Assembly (NCBI RefSeq): GCF_000712135.1
Contig: NZ_JOOE01000002.1
Location: forward strand, 806,001 to 870,000
Reading direction: 5' to 3'
Length of the DNA: 64,000 nt
From: Sphingomonas sp. UNC305MFCol5.2
GTDB taxonomy: Bacteria > Pseudomonadota > Alphaproteobacteria > Sphingomonadales > Sphingomonadaceae
The position numbers and the translations under genes were made by a program. The notes below the pieces were generated by a model. That model ran no database searches and was not told where the DNA came from. It worked only from the letters and a program-made list of their open reading frames with translations. Below, in pieces: positions 51,193 through 59,676 of this stretch. Each line of letters starts with the position of its first letter. Position 1 is the stretch's first letter.

Positions 51193-52491
51193 ATGTTCCG
51201 CTCCCTGCTCTGCGCGCTCGTGCTGACCGCCGCCTTGCCCGCCTCCGCCCAGCTCAGCACCGCCGAGCGCAAGATCGCCGCGGCGGTCGATGCCGATGCG
51301 GAGGGCACGCTCACGTTGCTCGAGCGGATGGTGAACCGGAATAGCGGCACGCTGAACCTCGCCGGCGTCCGCGCGATGGGCGAGATGCTGCGCCCGGAAT
51401 TCGAAGCGCTCGGCTTCGAGGTCGAATGGATCGAGCTTCCCGAAACGCACCGCGCCGGCCATTTCCTGGCCACCCACAAGGGCAATGGCCGCGGCAAGCG
51501 CATGCTGCTGATCGCGCATGTCGATACCGTCTTCGAGGCAAGTTCCCCCTTCCAGAAATTCAACCGCGAGGGCGACAAGGCGATCGGCCCCGGTGTGGTC
51601 GACGACAAAGGCGGGATCGCAGTGATCCTCGCGGCGCTGCGCGCGATGGACAAAGCCGGCACGCTGAAGAACGCCGATATCAAGGTGATGCTCACCGGCG
51701 ACGAGGAGAAGACCGGCGATCCGATCCCGGTGGCCCGCCGCGACCTGATCGAGGCGGGCAAATGGGCCGACGTCGCGCTCGAATTCGAGAATCTCGCGCG
51801 CGAGGGCGGGCAGGATTTCGGCACCGTGGCCCGGCGCAGCGCCAATAATTGGACGCTCACCGCCACCGGCAAGACCGGCCATGGCGGCGGCATCTTCAAC
51901 GCCGAGACCGGCTATGGCGCGATCTACGAGATCGCCCGCATTCTCGATGCATGGCGCAGCGAATTGATCGAGGAAAACCTCACCTTCAATGTCGGCGTGA
52001 TCGGCGGCGGCACCCCCGCGACGATCGACAAGGACGGCGTCCGCATCGCAGCTTCGGGCAAGACCAATGTGGTGCCGGCGACGGCGATCGCCCGCGGCGA
52101 CCTGCGCAGCCTCACCCCCGAGCAGGACGCCGCGGCGCGCGCGAAGATGCAGGCGATCGTCGACAAGCATCTGCCGGGCACCTCGGCGACGCTCAGCTTC
52201 CAGGACAATACCCCGCCGATGGCGCCGACCGAAGGCAATCGCGCGCTCCTCGCCCGGCTCAACAAGACCAATCGCGATCTCGGCCTGCCGGAGATGGCCG
52301 AGTTCGCGCCCGCCAAGCGCGGCGCGGCGGATTCGAGCTTCGTCGCGGCCTATGCCGACACGCTCGCCGGCATGGGCCCGAGCGGCGGCACGCTCCATGC
52401 CGAGGGCGAATGGCTCGACATTCCCAGCATCGTCCTTCAGGCCAAGCGCAGCGCGATCCTGATGAGCCGGCTCGCGCGCGAGAAGCGCTGA
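51193..52491 (+). CDS. exported M20 family peptidase, carboxypeptidase G2-like
   Basis: 432 residues with a signal peptide (LLCALVLTAALPASAQ). M20 ligands: IAHVDTVFE, GVVDDKGGIAVIL, TGDEEKTG (catalytic Glu), EFENL and a late His. Dimerisation insert with KTGHGGGIFNAETGYGAIYE. Similar to glutamate carboxypeptidases that release C-terminal Glu. Distinct in sequence from the other M20 gene at 41.5 kb. Confidence 0.9.
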   Translation: MFRSLLCALVLTAALPASAQLSTAERKIAAAVDADAEGTLTLLERMVNRNSGTLNLAGVRAMGEMLRPEFEALGFEVEWIELPETHRAGHFLATHKGNGRGKRMLLIAHVDTVFEASSPFQKFNREGDKAIGPGVVDDKGGIAVILAALRAMDKAGTLKNADIKVMLTGDEEKTGDPIPVARRDLIEAGKWADVALEFENLAREGGQDFGTVARRSANNWTLTATGKTGHGGGIFNAETGYGAIYEIARILDAWRSELIEENLTFNVGVIGGGTPATIDKDGVRIAASGKTNVVPATAIARGDLRSLTPEQDAAARAKMQAIVDKHLPGTSATLSFQDNTPPMAPTEGNRALLARLNKTNRDLGLPEMAEFAPAKRGAADSSFVAAYADTLAGMGPSGGTLHAEGEWLDIPSIVLQAKRSAILMSRLAREKR

Positions 52492-52547
52492 TCCGGAACG
52501 AACCGGGCATTTGTCGCGTTCGACGCGAGCGTCGAGGGAGATCGGTC

Positions 52548-54008
52548 ATGCGTCGTGCGATGTTCGGCTCGCTCCTCTTGCTCGCCGCTTGCAGCAGCGA
52601 TGGCGGAGGAGGTGGCGCAACCCCCACGCCGACTCCGACGCCTGCCAACAGCCCGCCCAGCTTCACTTCCGCCGCCACCGCCAGCGTCGCCGAAAACACG
52701 ACGCTCGCTTATCAGGCCACCGCCAGCGATCCGGACGGCAATCCGATCACCTTCTCGGTCGCCGGCGGCGCCGACGCGGCGCGCTTCGCGATCACTGCCG
52801 CCGGCGCGCTGAGCTTTGTCGCCGCGCCCAATTTCGAGCTTCCGACCGACGCGGACGGCAACAATGTCTACACCGTCCAGCTCGCGGCTAGCGACGGCAC
52901 GGCGAGCAGTACGCTCAACCTGCAGGTCACCGTGACCAACAGCCGCGAAGGGATCGCAGTCAAACGCGTCGGCACCGGCTTCGATCAGCCGGTCGACGTC
53001 GTGGCGGTGCCGGGCGACAACAGCCGCGTGCTCGTCGCCGAGAAGACCGGCGGGGTCTGGTTCCTGACGCCCGCCACCGGCGTGAAGACCTTGGCCTTCC
53101 GCGTGACCGACCTCACTACCGAGAACGAGCGCGGACTACTCGGGATCGCGCCCTCTCCCAACTTTGCCACCACCAGCGAGGTGATGATCCACATGACCGG
53201 TGCGGCGGGAACGATTTTCACCCGCCGGTGCTTCGTAACGAGTGGCGGGTGCACCGACATATTGTCGATCCCGCATCCGACGAACGCCAATCACAATGGC
53301 GGCTGGATCGCCTGGGGGCCGGACGGCAATCTCTATGTCGCGGTGGGCGACGGCGGCGGCGCGGGCGATCCGAACAACAATGCCCAGAACCCCAATTCGC
53401 GGCTCGGCAAGATCCTGCGACTTGCGCGGAGTGGTTCAGGCTTCGTCGCTGCGCCGGGCAACCCATTCGTGGGCGGCGGCGGCGATCCCTATGTCTTCGC
53501 GCTCGGTCTCCGGAACCCGTTCCGCAATTCGTTCGACGGCAACCGGATCATCGTTGCCGATGTCGGCCAGAGCGCGATCGAGGAGCTCGACCTCGTCCGT
53601 ACCGATCAGCCCGGGCTCAACTTCGGCTGGCACTATCTCGAGGGCACCCAGCCCTATACCGGCACCGCCCCCGCCGGGCTGACGGCACCCGTCTCGCAAT
53701 ATGGCCATGGCAGCGGCCCGCGCGAAGGCGGATCGATCATCGGCGGACATGTCTATCGCGGCCCGGTCACGTCGCTGCAGGGCGCCTATGTCTTCGGCGA
53801 TTTCATCAGCGGCAATATCTGGACGCTTCCCGCCGCGTCGCTCGTGCAAGGCTCGCTGTTCCCCTCGTCGAGCTACGAACGCCGCAATCAGGATTTCGCG
53901 CCCGATGCCGGCACGATCGACCAGCTCGTATCGTTCGGCCTCGACGGCGGCGGCAACCTCTACATCGTCGATTTCGCCGGCGAGATATTCGAAGTGCTTC
54001 CGGGATAG
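52548..54008 (+). CDS. glucose/sorbosone dehydrogenase-like lipoprotein with cadherin-like domain
   Basis: 486 residues. Lipoprotein signal (MFGSLLLLAACSS) and a Gly/Thr-Pro spacer; a cadherin-like beta domain (about 35-125, NTTLAYQATASDPDGNPITFSVAGG); then a six-bladed propeller of the PQQ-dependent GSDH family with FDQPVDVV, NERGLLGIAPSPNF, HNGGWIAWGPDGNLYVAVGDGG, GLRNPFRNSFD and NLYIVDFAGEIFEVLPG. Would oxidise sugars in the periplasm with PQQ if active; PQQ synthesis genes are not in the window. ATG 52548 has GAGGGAG upstream. Confidence 0.85.
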   Translation: MRRAMFGSLLLLAACSSDGGGGGATPTPTPTPANSPPSFTSAATASVAENTTLAYQATASDPDGNPITFSVAGGADAARFAITAAGALSFVAAPNFELPTDADGNNVYTVQLAASDGTASSTLNLQVTVTNSREGIAVKRVGTGFDQPVDVVAVPGDNSRVLVAEKTGGVWFLTPATGVKTLAFRVTDLTTENERGLLGIAPSPNFATTSEVMIHMTGAAGTIFTRRCFVTSGGCTDILSIPHPTNANHNGGWIAWGPDGNLYVAVGDGGGAGDPNNNAQNPNSRLGKILRLARSGSGFVAAPGNPFVGGGGDPYVFALGLRNPFRNSFDGNRIIVADVGQSAIEELDLVRTDQPGLNFGWHYLEGTQPYTGTAPAGLTAPVSQYGHGSGPREGGSIIGGHVYRGPVTSLQGAYVFGDFISGNIWTLPAASLVQGSLFPSSSYERRNQDFAPDAGTIDQLVSFGLDGGGNLYIVDFAGEIFEVLPG

Positions 54009-54029
54009 AACCAGGCCTCCGCGCGATGC

Positions 54030-54044
54030 GTTGCAGCTTGCAAC
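54030..54044. promoter_or_regulatory. short inverted repeat upstream of the aldehyde dehydrogenase
   Basis: GTTGCA (54030-54035) and TGCAAC (54039-54044) around GCT. About 60 bases upstream of the ATG. The symmetry suits a dimeric repressor, but the regulator is unknown and the arms are short. Confidence 0.3.
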
Positions 54045-54101
54045 CATTGACGGTGCCCGCCATCTAAGGCGCCATACCGCAAGTTCGAATCGGAGTCGGG
54101 G

Positions 54102-55526
54102 ATGCGCAGCTATCTGAAGCACTATATCGACGGTGCCTGGGTCGAGAGCGAAGGCGGTACGCGCCACGAGGTGATCGATCCCGCCACCGAAGCGCCCGTC
54201 ACCGAGATCACGCTCGGCTCGACGGCCGATGTCGACAAGGCGGTCGCTGCCGCCAGACGCGCCTTCGAAAGCTTCTCGCGCACCAGCGTCGACGAACGGA
54301 TCGCCCTCATCGAACGCGTGATAGAAGCGTACAAGACACGCGCCGCCGACATGGCCGAGGCGATCAGCCTCGAAATGGGCGCACCGCTGAGCCTGGCCAA
54401 GACCGCGCAGGTCGGCTCGGGGATCGGCCATCTGCAGTCCGCCGCGCACGCGCTCGGGGAATTCCAGTTCGAGGAGCAGATCGGCAACAGCCTCGTCGTC
54501 CACGAACCGATCGGCGTGGTCGCGCTGATCACGCCGTGGAACTGGCCGCTCAACCAGATCGTCTCCAAGGTCGCGCCTGCGCTGGCGGCGGGCTGCACGA
54601 TGGTGCTCAAGCCTTCGGAGGAAGCGCCGGGCTGCGCCGCGATCTTCGCCGAGGTGATGCATGCCGCAGGCGTGCCGGCGGGCGTGTTCAATCTCGTCAA
54701 TGGCGACGGCCCCGGCGTCGGCACCGCGCTTTCGCAGCACAAGCATGTCGACATGGTGAGCTTCACCGGCTCGACTCGTGCCGGCGTGCTCGTCGCGAAG
54801 AACGCCGCCGACACGGTCAAGCGCGTCCACCAGGAACTCGGCGGCAAATCGCCGGCGCTCGTCCTCGAAGGCGCCGATCTCGGCAGGGCGGTGCCCGTCA
54901 CCTTGTTCAGCGTGCTGCTGAACTCGGGCCAGAGCTGCATCGCCCCCACCCGCTTGCTGGTGCCGAAGCAGTTGCAGGAGCAGGTCGCGGCAATCGCGGC
55001 CGAGATCATGAAGGCCACGCAGACCGGCGACCCTTCCGAGGAAGGCCGGCACATCGGCCCCGTGGTCAACAAGACGCAGTGGGACAAGATCCAGGGGCTG
55101 ATCGCCAAGGGCCTCGAGGAAGGCGCGAAGCTCGAGACCGGCGGTCCCGGCCGGCCAGACGGCGTGGAAACCGGCTATTTCGTCAAGCCGACCCTGTTCT
55201 CGAATGTCCGCAACGACATGACCATCGCGCGCGAGGAGATCTTCGGCCCCGTCGTCACGATCATCCCGTACGCGGACGAGGAAGATGCGGTCCGCATCGC
55301 CAACGACACCGATTACGGCTTGTCGGCAGTGGTGTTCGGCGACGCGGAGTCCGTCAAGCGCGTGGTGCCGCGGCTGCGCGCCGGCATGGTCTATGTGAAT
55401 GGCGGCCAGCCCGATCCGAACCTGCCCTTCGGCGGCTTCAAGCAATCGGGCAACGGACGCGAGCACGGCAAGTTCGGCCTCGCCGAATTCCTCGAGGTCA
55501 AGGCAGTGGTCGGCGCCTTCGCCTAG
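54102..55526 (+). CDS. NAD(P)-dependent aldehyde dehydrogenase
   Basis: 474 residues. ALDH catalytic Glu in LGGKSPALVLEGAD (about 248), catalytic Cys in LNSGQSCIAPTRLLVP (about 282), the Rossmann FTGSTRAGVLV and the late EEIFGPVVTIIPY and PFGGFKQSGNGREHG. Oxidises an aldehyde to the acid; specificity not readable from sequence. Stands as a single gene followed by a repeat pair. Confidence 0.94.
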   Translation: MRSYLKHYIDGAWVESEGGTRHEVIDPATEAPVTEITLGSTADVDKAVAAARRAFESFSRTSVDERIALIERVIEAYKTRAADMAEAISLEMGAPLSLAKTAQVGSGIGHLQSAAHALGEFQFEEQIGNSLVVHEPIGVVALITPWNWPLNQIVSKVAPALAAGCTMVLKPSEEAPGCAAIFAEVMHAAGVPAGVFNLVNGDGPGVGTALSQHKHVDMVSFTGSTRAGVLVAKNAADTVKRVHQELGGKSPALVLEGADLGRAVPVTLFSVLLNSGQSCIAPTRLLVPKQLQEQVAAIAAEIMKATQTGDPSEEGRHIGPVVNKTQWDKIQGLIAKGLEEGAKLETGGPGRPDGVETGYFVKPTLFSNVRNDMTIAREEIFGPVVTIIPYADEEDAVRIANDTDYGLSAVVFGDAESVKRVVPRLRAGMVYVNGGQPDPNLPFGGFKQSGNGREHGKFGLAEFLEVKAVVGAFA

Positions 55527-55568
55527 GAGGTCCCGGACCGCCCAGGTTGAGGATTCCCATCTTTCTTC

Positions 55569-55649
55569 GTCACCCCGGCCTTGAGCCGGGGTCCCGCTGC
55601 TTTCAGGCCGGGCAGAGGAAGCGGGATCCCGGCTCAAGGCCGGGATGAC
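55569..55649. repeat. dispersed palindromic repeat pair, family A copy 8 (GGGTCCCGCT subtype)
   Basis: GTCACCCCGGCCTTGAGCCG...TCCCGCT (from 55569) faces AAGCGGGATCCCGG...GGGATGAC (to 55649). The arms agree with copy 6 at nearly all positions. Located just past the aldehyde dehydrogenase gene. Confidence 0.85.
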
Positions 55650-55761
55650 TGAAATTTATCAAGGGCCGTTTAGGTTCTCACCCTGGTCGTAACCATCCAC
55701 GCGCGGCTGCGGTCGGCCGGCAAGACTTCCCGCCGCAACATTGGAATGGCAAGGATCGACG

Positions 55762-57084
55762 ATGCGTTCGACCTTCCAGCTGGGCCTCGCCGCCCTGGCC
55801 GCCCTCCAGGCCTGCGCGTTCTTGCCGGCAGCCGCTGCCCAGACCGCCGCCGTTCCCCAGATCTCGCCCGCCAAGGGCACGCCGGGGCGGACGGGGCCGA
55901 TCTGCGATTGCCCGCAGGAAACCAGAGCGCCGGTAACGATCCTGATCTCGATCGACGGCTTCCGGCCCGACTATCTCGATCGCGGCGTGACTCCGGTGCT
56001 GTCGCGCCTCGCAGCCGAAGGCGCGTCTGCGGCGATGCGGCCGAGCTTCCCGAGCAAGACCTATCCCAATCACTGGACATTGGTGACCGGCCTGCGCCCT
56101 GATCGCCACGGCATCGTCGCCAACAAGATGGAGGACGCCAGGCGCCCCGGCGAGACCTTCACCATGGCCACCGACGATCCCTTCTGGTGGAACGCCGCCG
56201 AGCCGGTCTGGCTCGACGCCGAGCGCGCCGGTATTCGCACCGGGGCGCAGTTCTGGCCCGGCTCCAACGTGGCGATCGGCGGGCGCAAGGAGAAGCCGAC
56301 CGATTGGGAAACGATCGGCGGCGAGCGTCCCGCGGACTGGGCGGAATTCAACCAGGCGATCACCGGCGAGCAGCGGGTCGACGGGATCCTCGACTGGCTG
56401 CGGCGCCCCGCCGCGAAGCGCCCGCGGTTCCTGACGCTCTATTTCGATGTCGTGGACAGCGCCGGACACGAATTCGGCCCCAGCGACGGGCGGACGCTCG
56501 AAGCAGTGGCGCAGGTCGACAAATGGATGGGACAGCTCGTCGACGGCCTCGCCGCATTGGGCCAGCCCGCCAATCTGGTGATCGTTTCCGATCACGGTAT
56601 GGCGCCGACGCAGAGCAGCCGCGTCGTCGTGCTCGGGCAGATGCTGCCGCTCGACGATATCGAGCTGTTCGAATCCGGAACCTATGCCAGCCTGACTCCC
56701 GTGCCGGGCAAGGAAGCCGCGGTCGAGAAGGTGCTGCTGGGCAAGCACGCCCATATGGAATGCTGGCGCAAGCGCGATATCCCCGCGCGCTTCCACTACG
56801 GCGCCAATCCCCGCATCCCGCCGATCTTCTGCCTCGCCGAAACCGGATGGCTGATCAATGCGAAGGCACCCGAGAAGCGCTTCGCGGGCGGCAATCACGG
56901 CTATGACAATTATTCCCCCGAAATGGCGGCCTTGTTCATCGGACATGGCCCCGCTTTCCGTCCGGCCACGCTGCCCGCGTTCGACAATGTCGACGTCTAT
57001 CCATTGCTGCGCGACCTGATGGGCCTTCCGGCGAAACCGGGCGTCGACGGCACCGACGCCGTATTCAGGATCGCGATCCGCTAG
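55762..57084 (+). CDS. exported nucleotide pyrophosphatase/phosphodiesterase (NPP) family protein
   Basis: 440 residues with a signal peptide (LGLAALAALQACAFLPAAAAQ). Alkaline-phosphatase superfamily: metal Asp in LISIDGFRPDYL; nucleophile Thr in PSFPSKTYPNHWTLVTG; later metal ligands in DVVDSAGHEFGP, VSDHGMAP and GNHGYDNYSPEM. Likely hydrolyses phosphodiester or pyrophosphate bonds in the periplasm. ATG 55762 has AAGGA six bases upstream. Confidence 0.92.
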   Translation: MRSTFQLGLAALAALQACAFLPAAAAQTAAVPQISPAKGTPGRTGPICDCPQETRAPVTILISIDGFRPDYLDRGVTPVLSRLAAEGASAAMRPSFPSKTYPNHWTLVTGLRPDRHGIVANKMEDARRPGETFTMATDDPFWWNAAEPVWLDAERAGIRTGAQFWPGSNVAIGGRKEKPTDWETIGGERPADWAEFNQAITGEQRVDGILDWLRRPAAKRPRFLTLYFDVVDSAGHEFGPSDGRTLEAVAQVDKWMGQLVDGLAALGQPANLVIVSDHGMAPTQSSRVVVLGQMLPLDDIELFESGTYASLTPVPGKEAAVEKVLLGKHAHMECWRKRDIPARFHYGANPRIPPIFCLAETGWLINAKAPEKRFAGGNHGYDNYSPEMAALFIGHGPAFRPATLPAFDNVDVYPLLRDLMGLPAKPGVDGTDAVFRIAIR

Positions 57085-57099
57085 GGCTTGCCAAGTTTC

Positions 57100-57116
57100 A
57101 GTTTCTATCCGAAACT
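57100..57116. promoter_or_regulatory. inverted repeat just upstream of the MaoC gene
   Basis: AGTTTC (57100-57105) and GAAACT (57111-57116) around TATCC, ending six bases before the MaoC ATG. No Shine-Dalgarno is visible between it and the start. Candidate operator overlapping the initiation region; regulator unknown. Confidence 0.4.
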
Positions 57117-57122
57117 AAAATC

Positions 57123-57575
57123 ATGCTGTATCTGGACGATATCCATGTGGGCATGAAGCGCAGCTTCGGCCGTTATGAAGTGACGCGCGAGGAAGTGCTC
57201 GCCTTTGCCGCGAAATACGATCCGCAGCCCTTCCACCTCTCCGACGAGGCGGCCGCGGAGACTCATTTCGGGCGGCTGGCGGCGAGCGGCTGGCACACCT
57301 GCGCTATGACCATGTCGATGTTCGTGGCCGAGATGAACGTCCATCCCCAGGCGAGCCTCGGCGCCGCCGGAGTCGACGAATTGCGCTGGCTCAAGCCGGT
57401 CCACCCCGGGGACGTGCTGCGCTGCGAGAGTGAAGTGCTCGACGTGCGGCCGTCGCAGAGCCGGCCCGACATGGGCAGCCTGCGCAGCCAGATGACCACG
57501 TTCAACCAGCACGACGAGCCCGTGCTGCGCTTCACCGCGCTCGCGCTGATGCGGCGGCGGCCGGCGAGCGGCTAA
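57123..57575 (+). CDS. MaoC-family hydratase/dehydratase
   Basis: 150 residues, one hotdog domain. R-hydratase features: FAAKYDPQPFHLSDEAA (catalytic Asp-His), FGRLAASGWHTCAM and a GVDELRWLKPVHPGDVLRCESEVLDVRPS strand. Hydrates or dehydrates enoyl-type substrates; substrate unknown. ATG 57123 fits the family start MLYLDDIHVGM. Confidence 0.9.
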   Translation: MLYLDDIHVGMKRSFGRYEVTREEVLAFAAKYDPQPFHLSDEAAAETHFGRLAASGWHTCAMTMSMFVAEMNVHPQASLGAAGVDELRWLKPVHPGDVLRCESEVLDVRPSQSRPDMGSLRSQMTTFNQHDEPVLRFTALALMRRRPASG

Positions 57576-57578
57576 AGC

Positions 57579-57977
57579 TCAGTGGCGCCGATAGCGGCCG
57601 TCGCCGCGTCGGTCGCCGCGATCCCAGTCGCGCCGTTCGCCGCGCCGGTTGTCGAAGCCGCGCCAATTCTCCCGGCGGTCGCCGCGCCATTCGCGGCCAC
57701 GATCGTACCAATAGCGGCGCTGCCCGTCGTTCCAGCGATGCGGGCGCCGGTAGCGATCGTACACGTAATAGCCGGTACCCGGGTAATAATAGTCCCCATA
57801 CCAGCCAAAGTACGAGCTTGGCCCATAGCGGTAATAAGGGTCGTACCCGTCATAATAGCCGCCGCTGGAATAGCCGACCGAAACGCCCGAATAGCCATAG
57901 CCGTCCTCGGTGCAGGCGGCGGCGGTGAGCCCCAGCGCGACGGCGAGGGTAGCGGCGGAAATGCGGTGAATCAACAT
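57579..57977 (-). CDS. small Tyr/Gly/Arg-rich lipoprotein
   Basis: 132 residues. Signal with likely lipobox in LGLTAAACTEDG. Two-part composition: Tyr/Gly-rich (YGYSGVSVGYSSGGYYDGYDPYYRYG), then Arg-rich (RGREWRGDRRENWRGFDNRRGERRDWDRGDRR). This type of low-complexity envelope protein is common in sphingomonads; no function is known. Mirror open frames on the other strand are rejected because they lack the signal. Convergent with MaoC, three bases apart. Confidence 0.7.
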   Translation of the reverse strand: MLIHRISAATLAVALGLTAAACTEDGYGYSGVSVGYSSGGYYDGYDPYYRYGPSSYFGWYGDYYYPGTGYYVYDRYRRPHRWNDGQRRYWYDRGREWRGDRRENWRGFDNRRGERRDWDRGDRRGDGRYRRH

Positions 57978-58097
57978 GGCGGTCTCTCCAGCGCCGCCGC
58001 GGCACTCTGGAGGCGCCTCGCGGACGGCTAACTATAAGGAACGTTTACGCCCGAGGGGATGTTCCAGCCACGCTCTCGCGTCTGACGGCCCTAGCTC

Positions 58098-58171
58098 CCG
58101 TTCGTTTCGAGCGAAGTCGAGAAACGGATCTCGAGCGTGTGAGGTTTCTCGACTTCGCTCGAAACGAACGG
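58098..58171. repeat. 28-bp perfect inverted repeat (family C)
   Basis: Arms 58098-58125 and 58144-58171 are exact reverse complements; each contains TTCGTTTCGAGCGAAGTCGA-type sequence. The spacer is 18 bases. It lies between the apt stop and the small lipoprotein start on the same strand. Only copy seen in this window. Confidence 0.92.
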
Positions 58172-58203
58172 AAGGGCGTGAGTTCACCCCCTGTCCATCT
58201 CGC

Positions 58204-58743
58204 TCAGTGGCCGTCGAACGCCACCAGCGCATTCACCGCGATCCCGTCGCCGCGCAGCGCGTCCGCCCCGCCCAGTTCGGGCAAGTCGACCACGAACGCC
58301 GCCTGGACCACTTCGGCCCCCGCCTTGTGCAGCAGCCGGACGGCGGCGCGCGCCGTGCCGCCGGTGGCGATCAGATCGTCGACCAGCAGCACCCGAGCGC
58401 CGGGTGCGCAGGCATCGGCGTGGATGGCGATGCGATCGGTGCCGTACTCCAGCGCATAGTCCTCGGCGATCGTCGCGCCGGGCAGCTTGCCGTCCTTGCG
58501 GATCAGCAGCACCCCGGTGCCCAGCTTCACTGCCAGCGCCGCGCCGAACAGGAAGCCGCGCGCCTCGACCCCCGCGACGAGATCGATTTGCCCGTCGACC
58601 GCTTCGGCCATACGGTCGATCGTCAGCCGCAACCCTTCCGCGTCGAGCAGCAGCGTGGTGATGTCGCGGAACATGATCCCCGGCTTGGGGAAATCGGGGA
58701 TGGTGCGGATACGCCGCCGGATGTCGTCATTGTCGTTCGCCAC
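58204..58743 (-). CDS. apt: adenine phosphoribosyltransferase
   Basis: 179 residues from GTG 58743. Salvages adenine to AMP with PRPP. Landmarks: IRTIPDFPKPGIMFRDITTLL, GVEARGFLFGAALAVKLG, LEYGTDRIAIHADA and the PRPP loop RVLLVDDLIATGGTARAA. A TTG at 58761 would fall inside the petABC terminator and has no Shine-Dalgarno, so GTG 58743 (GGAG upstream) is preferred. Sits directly downstream of petC. Confidence 0.93.
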   Translation of the reverse strand: MANDNDDIRRRIRTIPDFPKPGIMFRDITTLLLDAEGLRLTIDRMAEAVDGQIDLVAGVEARGFLFGAALAVKLGTGVLLIRKDGKLPGATIAEDYALEYGTDRIAIHADACAPGARVLLVDDLIATGGTARAAVRLLHKAGAEVVQAAFVVDLPELGGADALRGDGIAVNALVAFDGH

Positions 58744-58759
58744 GTCGTCGGCTCCGTCC

Positions 58760-58798
58760 AAAAAGAAATCCCGCCGAGCTGGGCTGCGGCGGGATTTC
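58760..58798 (-). terminator. intrinsic terminator of petABC
   Basis: GAAATCCCGCC (58765-58775) pairs with GGCGGGATTTC (58788-58798). On the minus strand it is followed by TTTT. It lies 30 bases after petC and its T run abuts the apt start region. Confidence 0.85.
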
Positions 58799-58827
58799 GT
58801 CAGTTCAGCGATGTCGCAGCGCTAGCC

Positions 58828-59661
58828 TCAGTGCTTCACGCCCCGCCACACGGTCAGATACGCGCCATAAGCGAGGCCCGTCGCGATCAGCAGGAAGATC
58901 ACCACTGCGAGGCCTGCCGCATGGCGACGCTCCATCGTCGGTTCGGCGGTCCAGACGAGGAACGCCGAGACGTCCTGCGCCATCTGGTCGACCGTCGCGC
59001 GCGTGCCGTCCGAATAGGTGACCTGGTTCTCGCTGGTCAGCGGCGGCGGCATCGCGATGTTGAGGTTCGCGAAATACGGGTTGTAGTGCGAGCCGTCGGG
59101 CGTCTTGGCACCGGGGAACTTGGCCAGCAGCTCGGCCGGCTGCTTTTCCTCATATCCCGTCAACAGCGAGTGGACGTAGGCGGCGCCGCCATGCCGCGCC
59201 TTGGTGATCAGGCTGAGATCCGGCGGCGTGCCGGTGCCCGGATAATAGACCTTGGGGAAGCGATCCGACGGCAGATTGTCGCGCTCGCCCCAGGTGCCCG
59301 CCTTTGCGTCCTGCACCGGCTGCTTGATCGGCCAATCCTTGGCGATCTTCTTCACTTCGGCCTCGTTATAGCCGATCTGCTGAAGATCGCGGAACGAGAC
59401 GAGGTTCAGCGAGTGGCAGGTCGCGCAGACCTTTTCGAAGACCAGGAAGCCGCGCTGCAGCTGCTGGTTGTCGAACTTGCCGAAGGGACCATCGGACTTG
59501 AGCGCAAGCTCCTTCGGATGGTGATGGAACTCCTCCTCGGCGGTCGGCTTCGGGGGATCGGTGATCCAGCCCGAGACGGTACCGAACAGCGCGAGCGCCA
59601 GGACGAAGATAAAGGCGCCACCGACAAGGAATTTGACCGAGCGCAGGAACAGCGGAAGCAT
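58828..59661 (-). CDS. petC: cytochrome c1 of the bc1 complex
   Basis: 277 residues. Signal/anchor helix at the N-terminus, heme c site CATCH in FEKVCATCHSLNLVSFRDL, the sixth ligand Met in the NIAMPPPL region, and a C-terminal membrane helix (AAGLAVVIFLLIATGLAYGAYLTVWRGVKH). Passes electrons from the Rieske centre to soluble cytochrome c. Third gene of the operon, 15 bases after petB. Confidence 0.97.
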   Translation of the reverse strand: MLPLFLRSVKFLVGGAFIFVLALALFGTVSGWITDPPKPTAEEEFHHHPKELALKSDGPFGKFDNQQLQRGFLVFEKVCATCHSLNLVSFRDLQQIGYNEAEVKKIAKDWPIKQPVQDAKAGTWGERDNLPSDRFPKVYYPGTGTPPDLSLITKARHGGAAYVHSLLTGYEEKQPAELLAKFPGAKTPDGSHYNPYFANLNIAMPPPLTSENQVTYSDGTRATVDQMAQDVSAFLVWTAEPTMERRHAAGLAVVIFLLIATGLAYGAYLTVWRGVKH

Positions 59662-59676
59662 GTTTTCGATTCCCCT

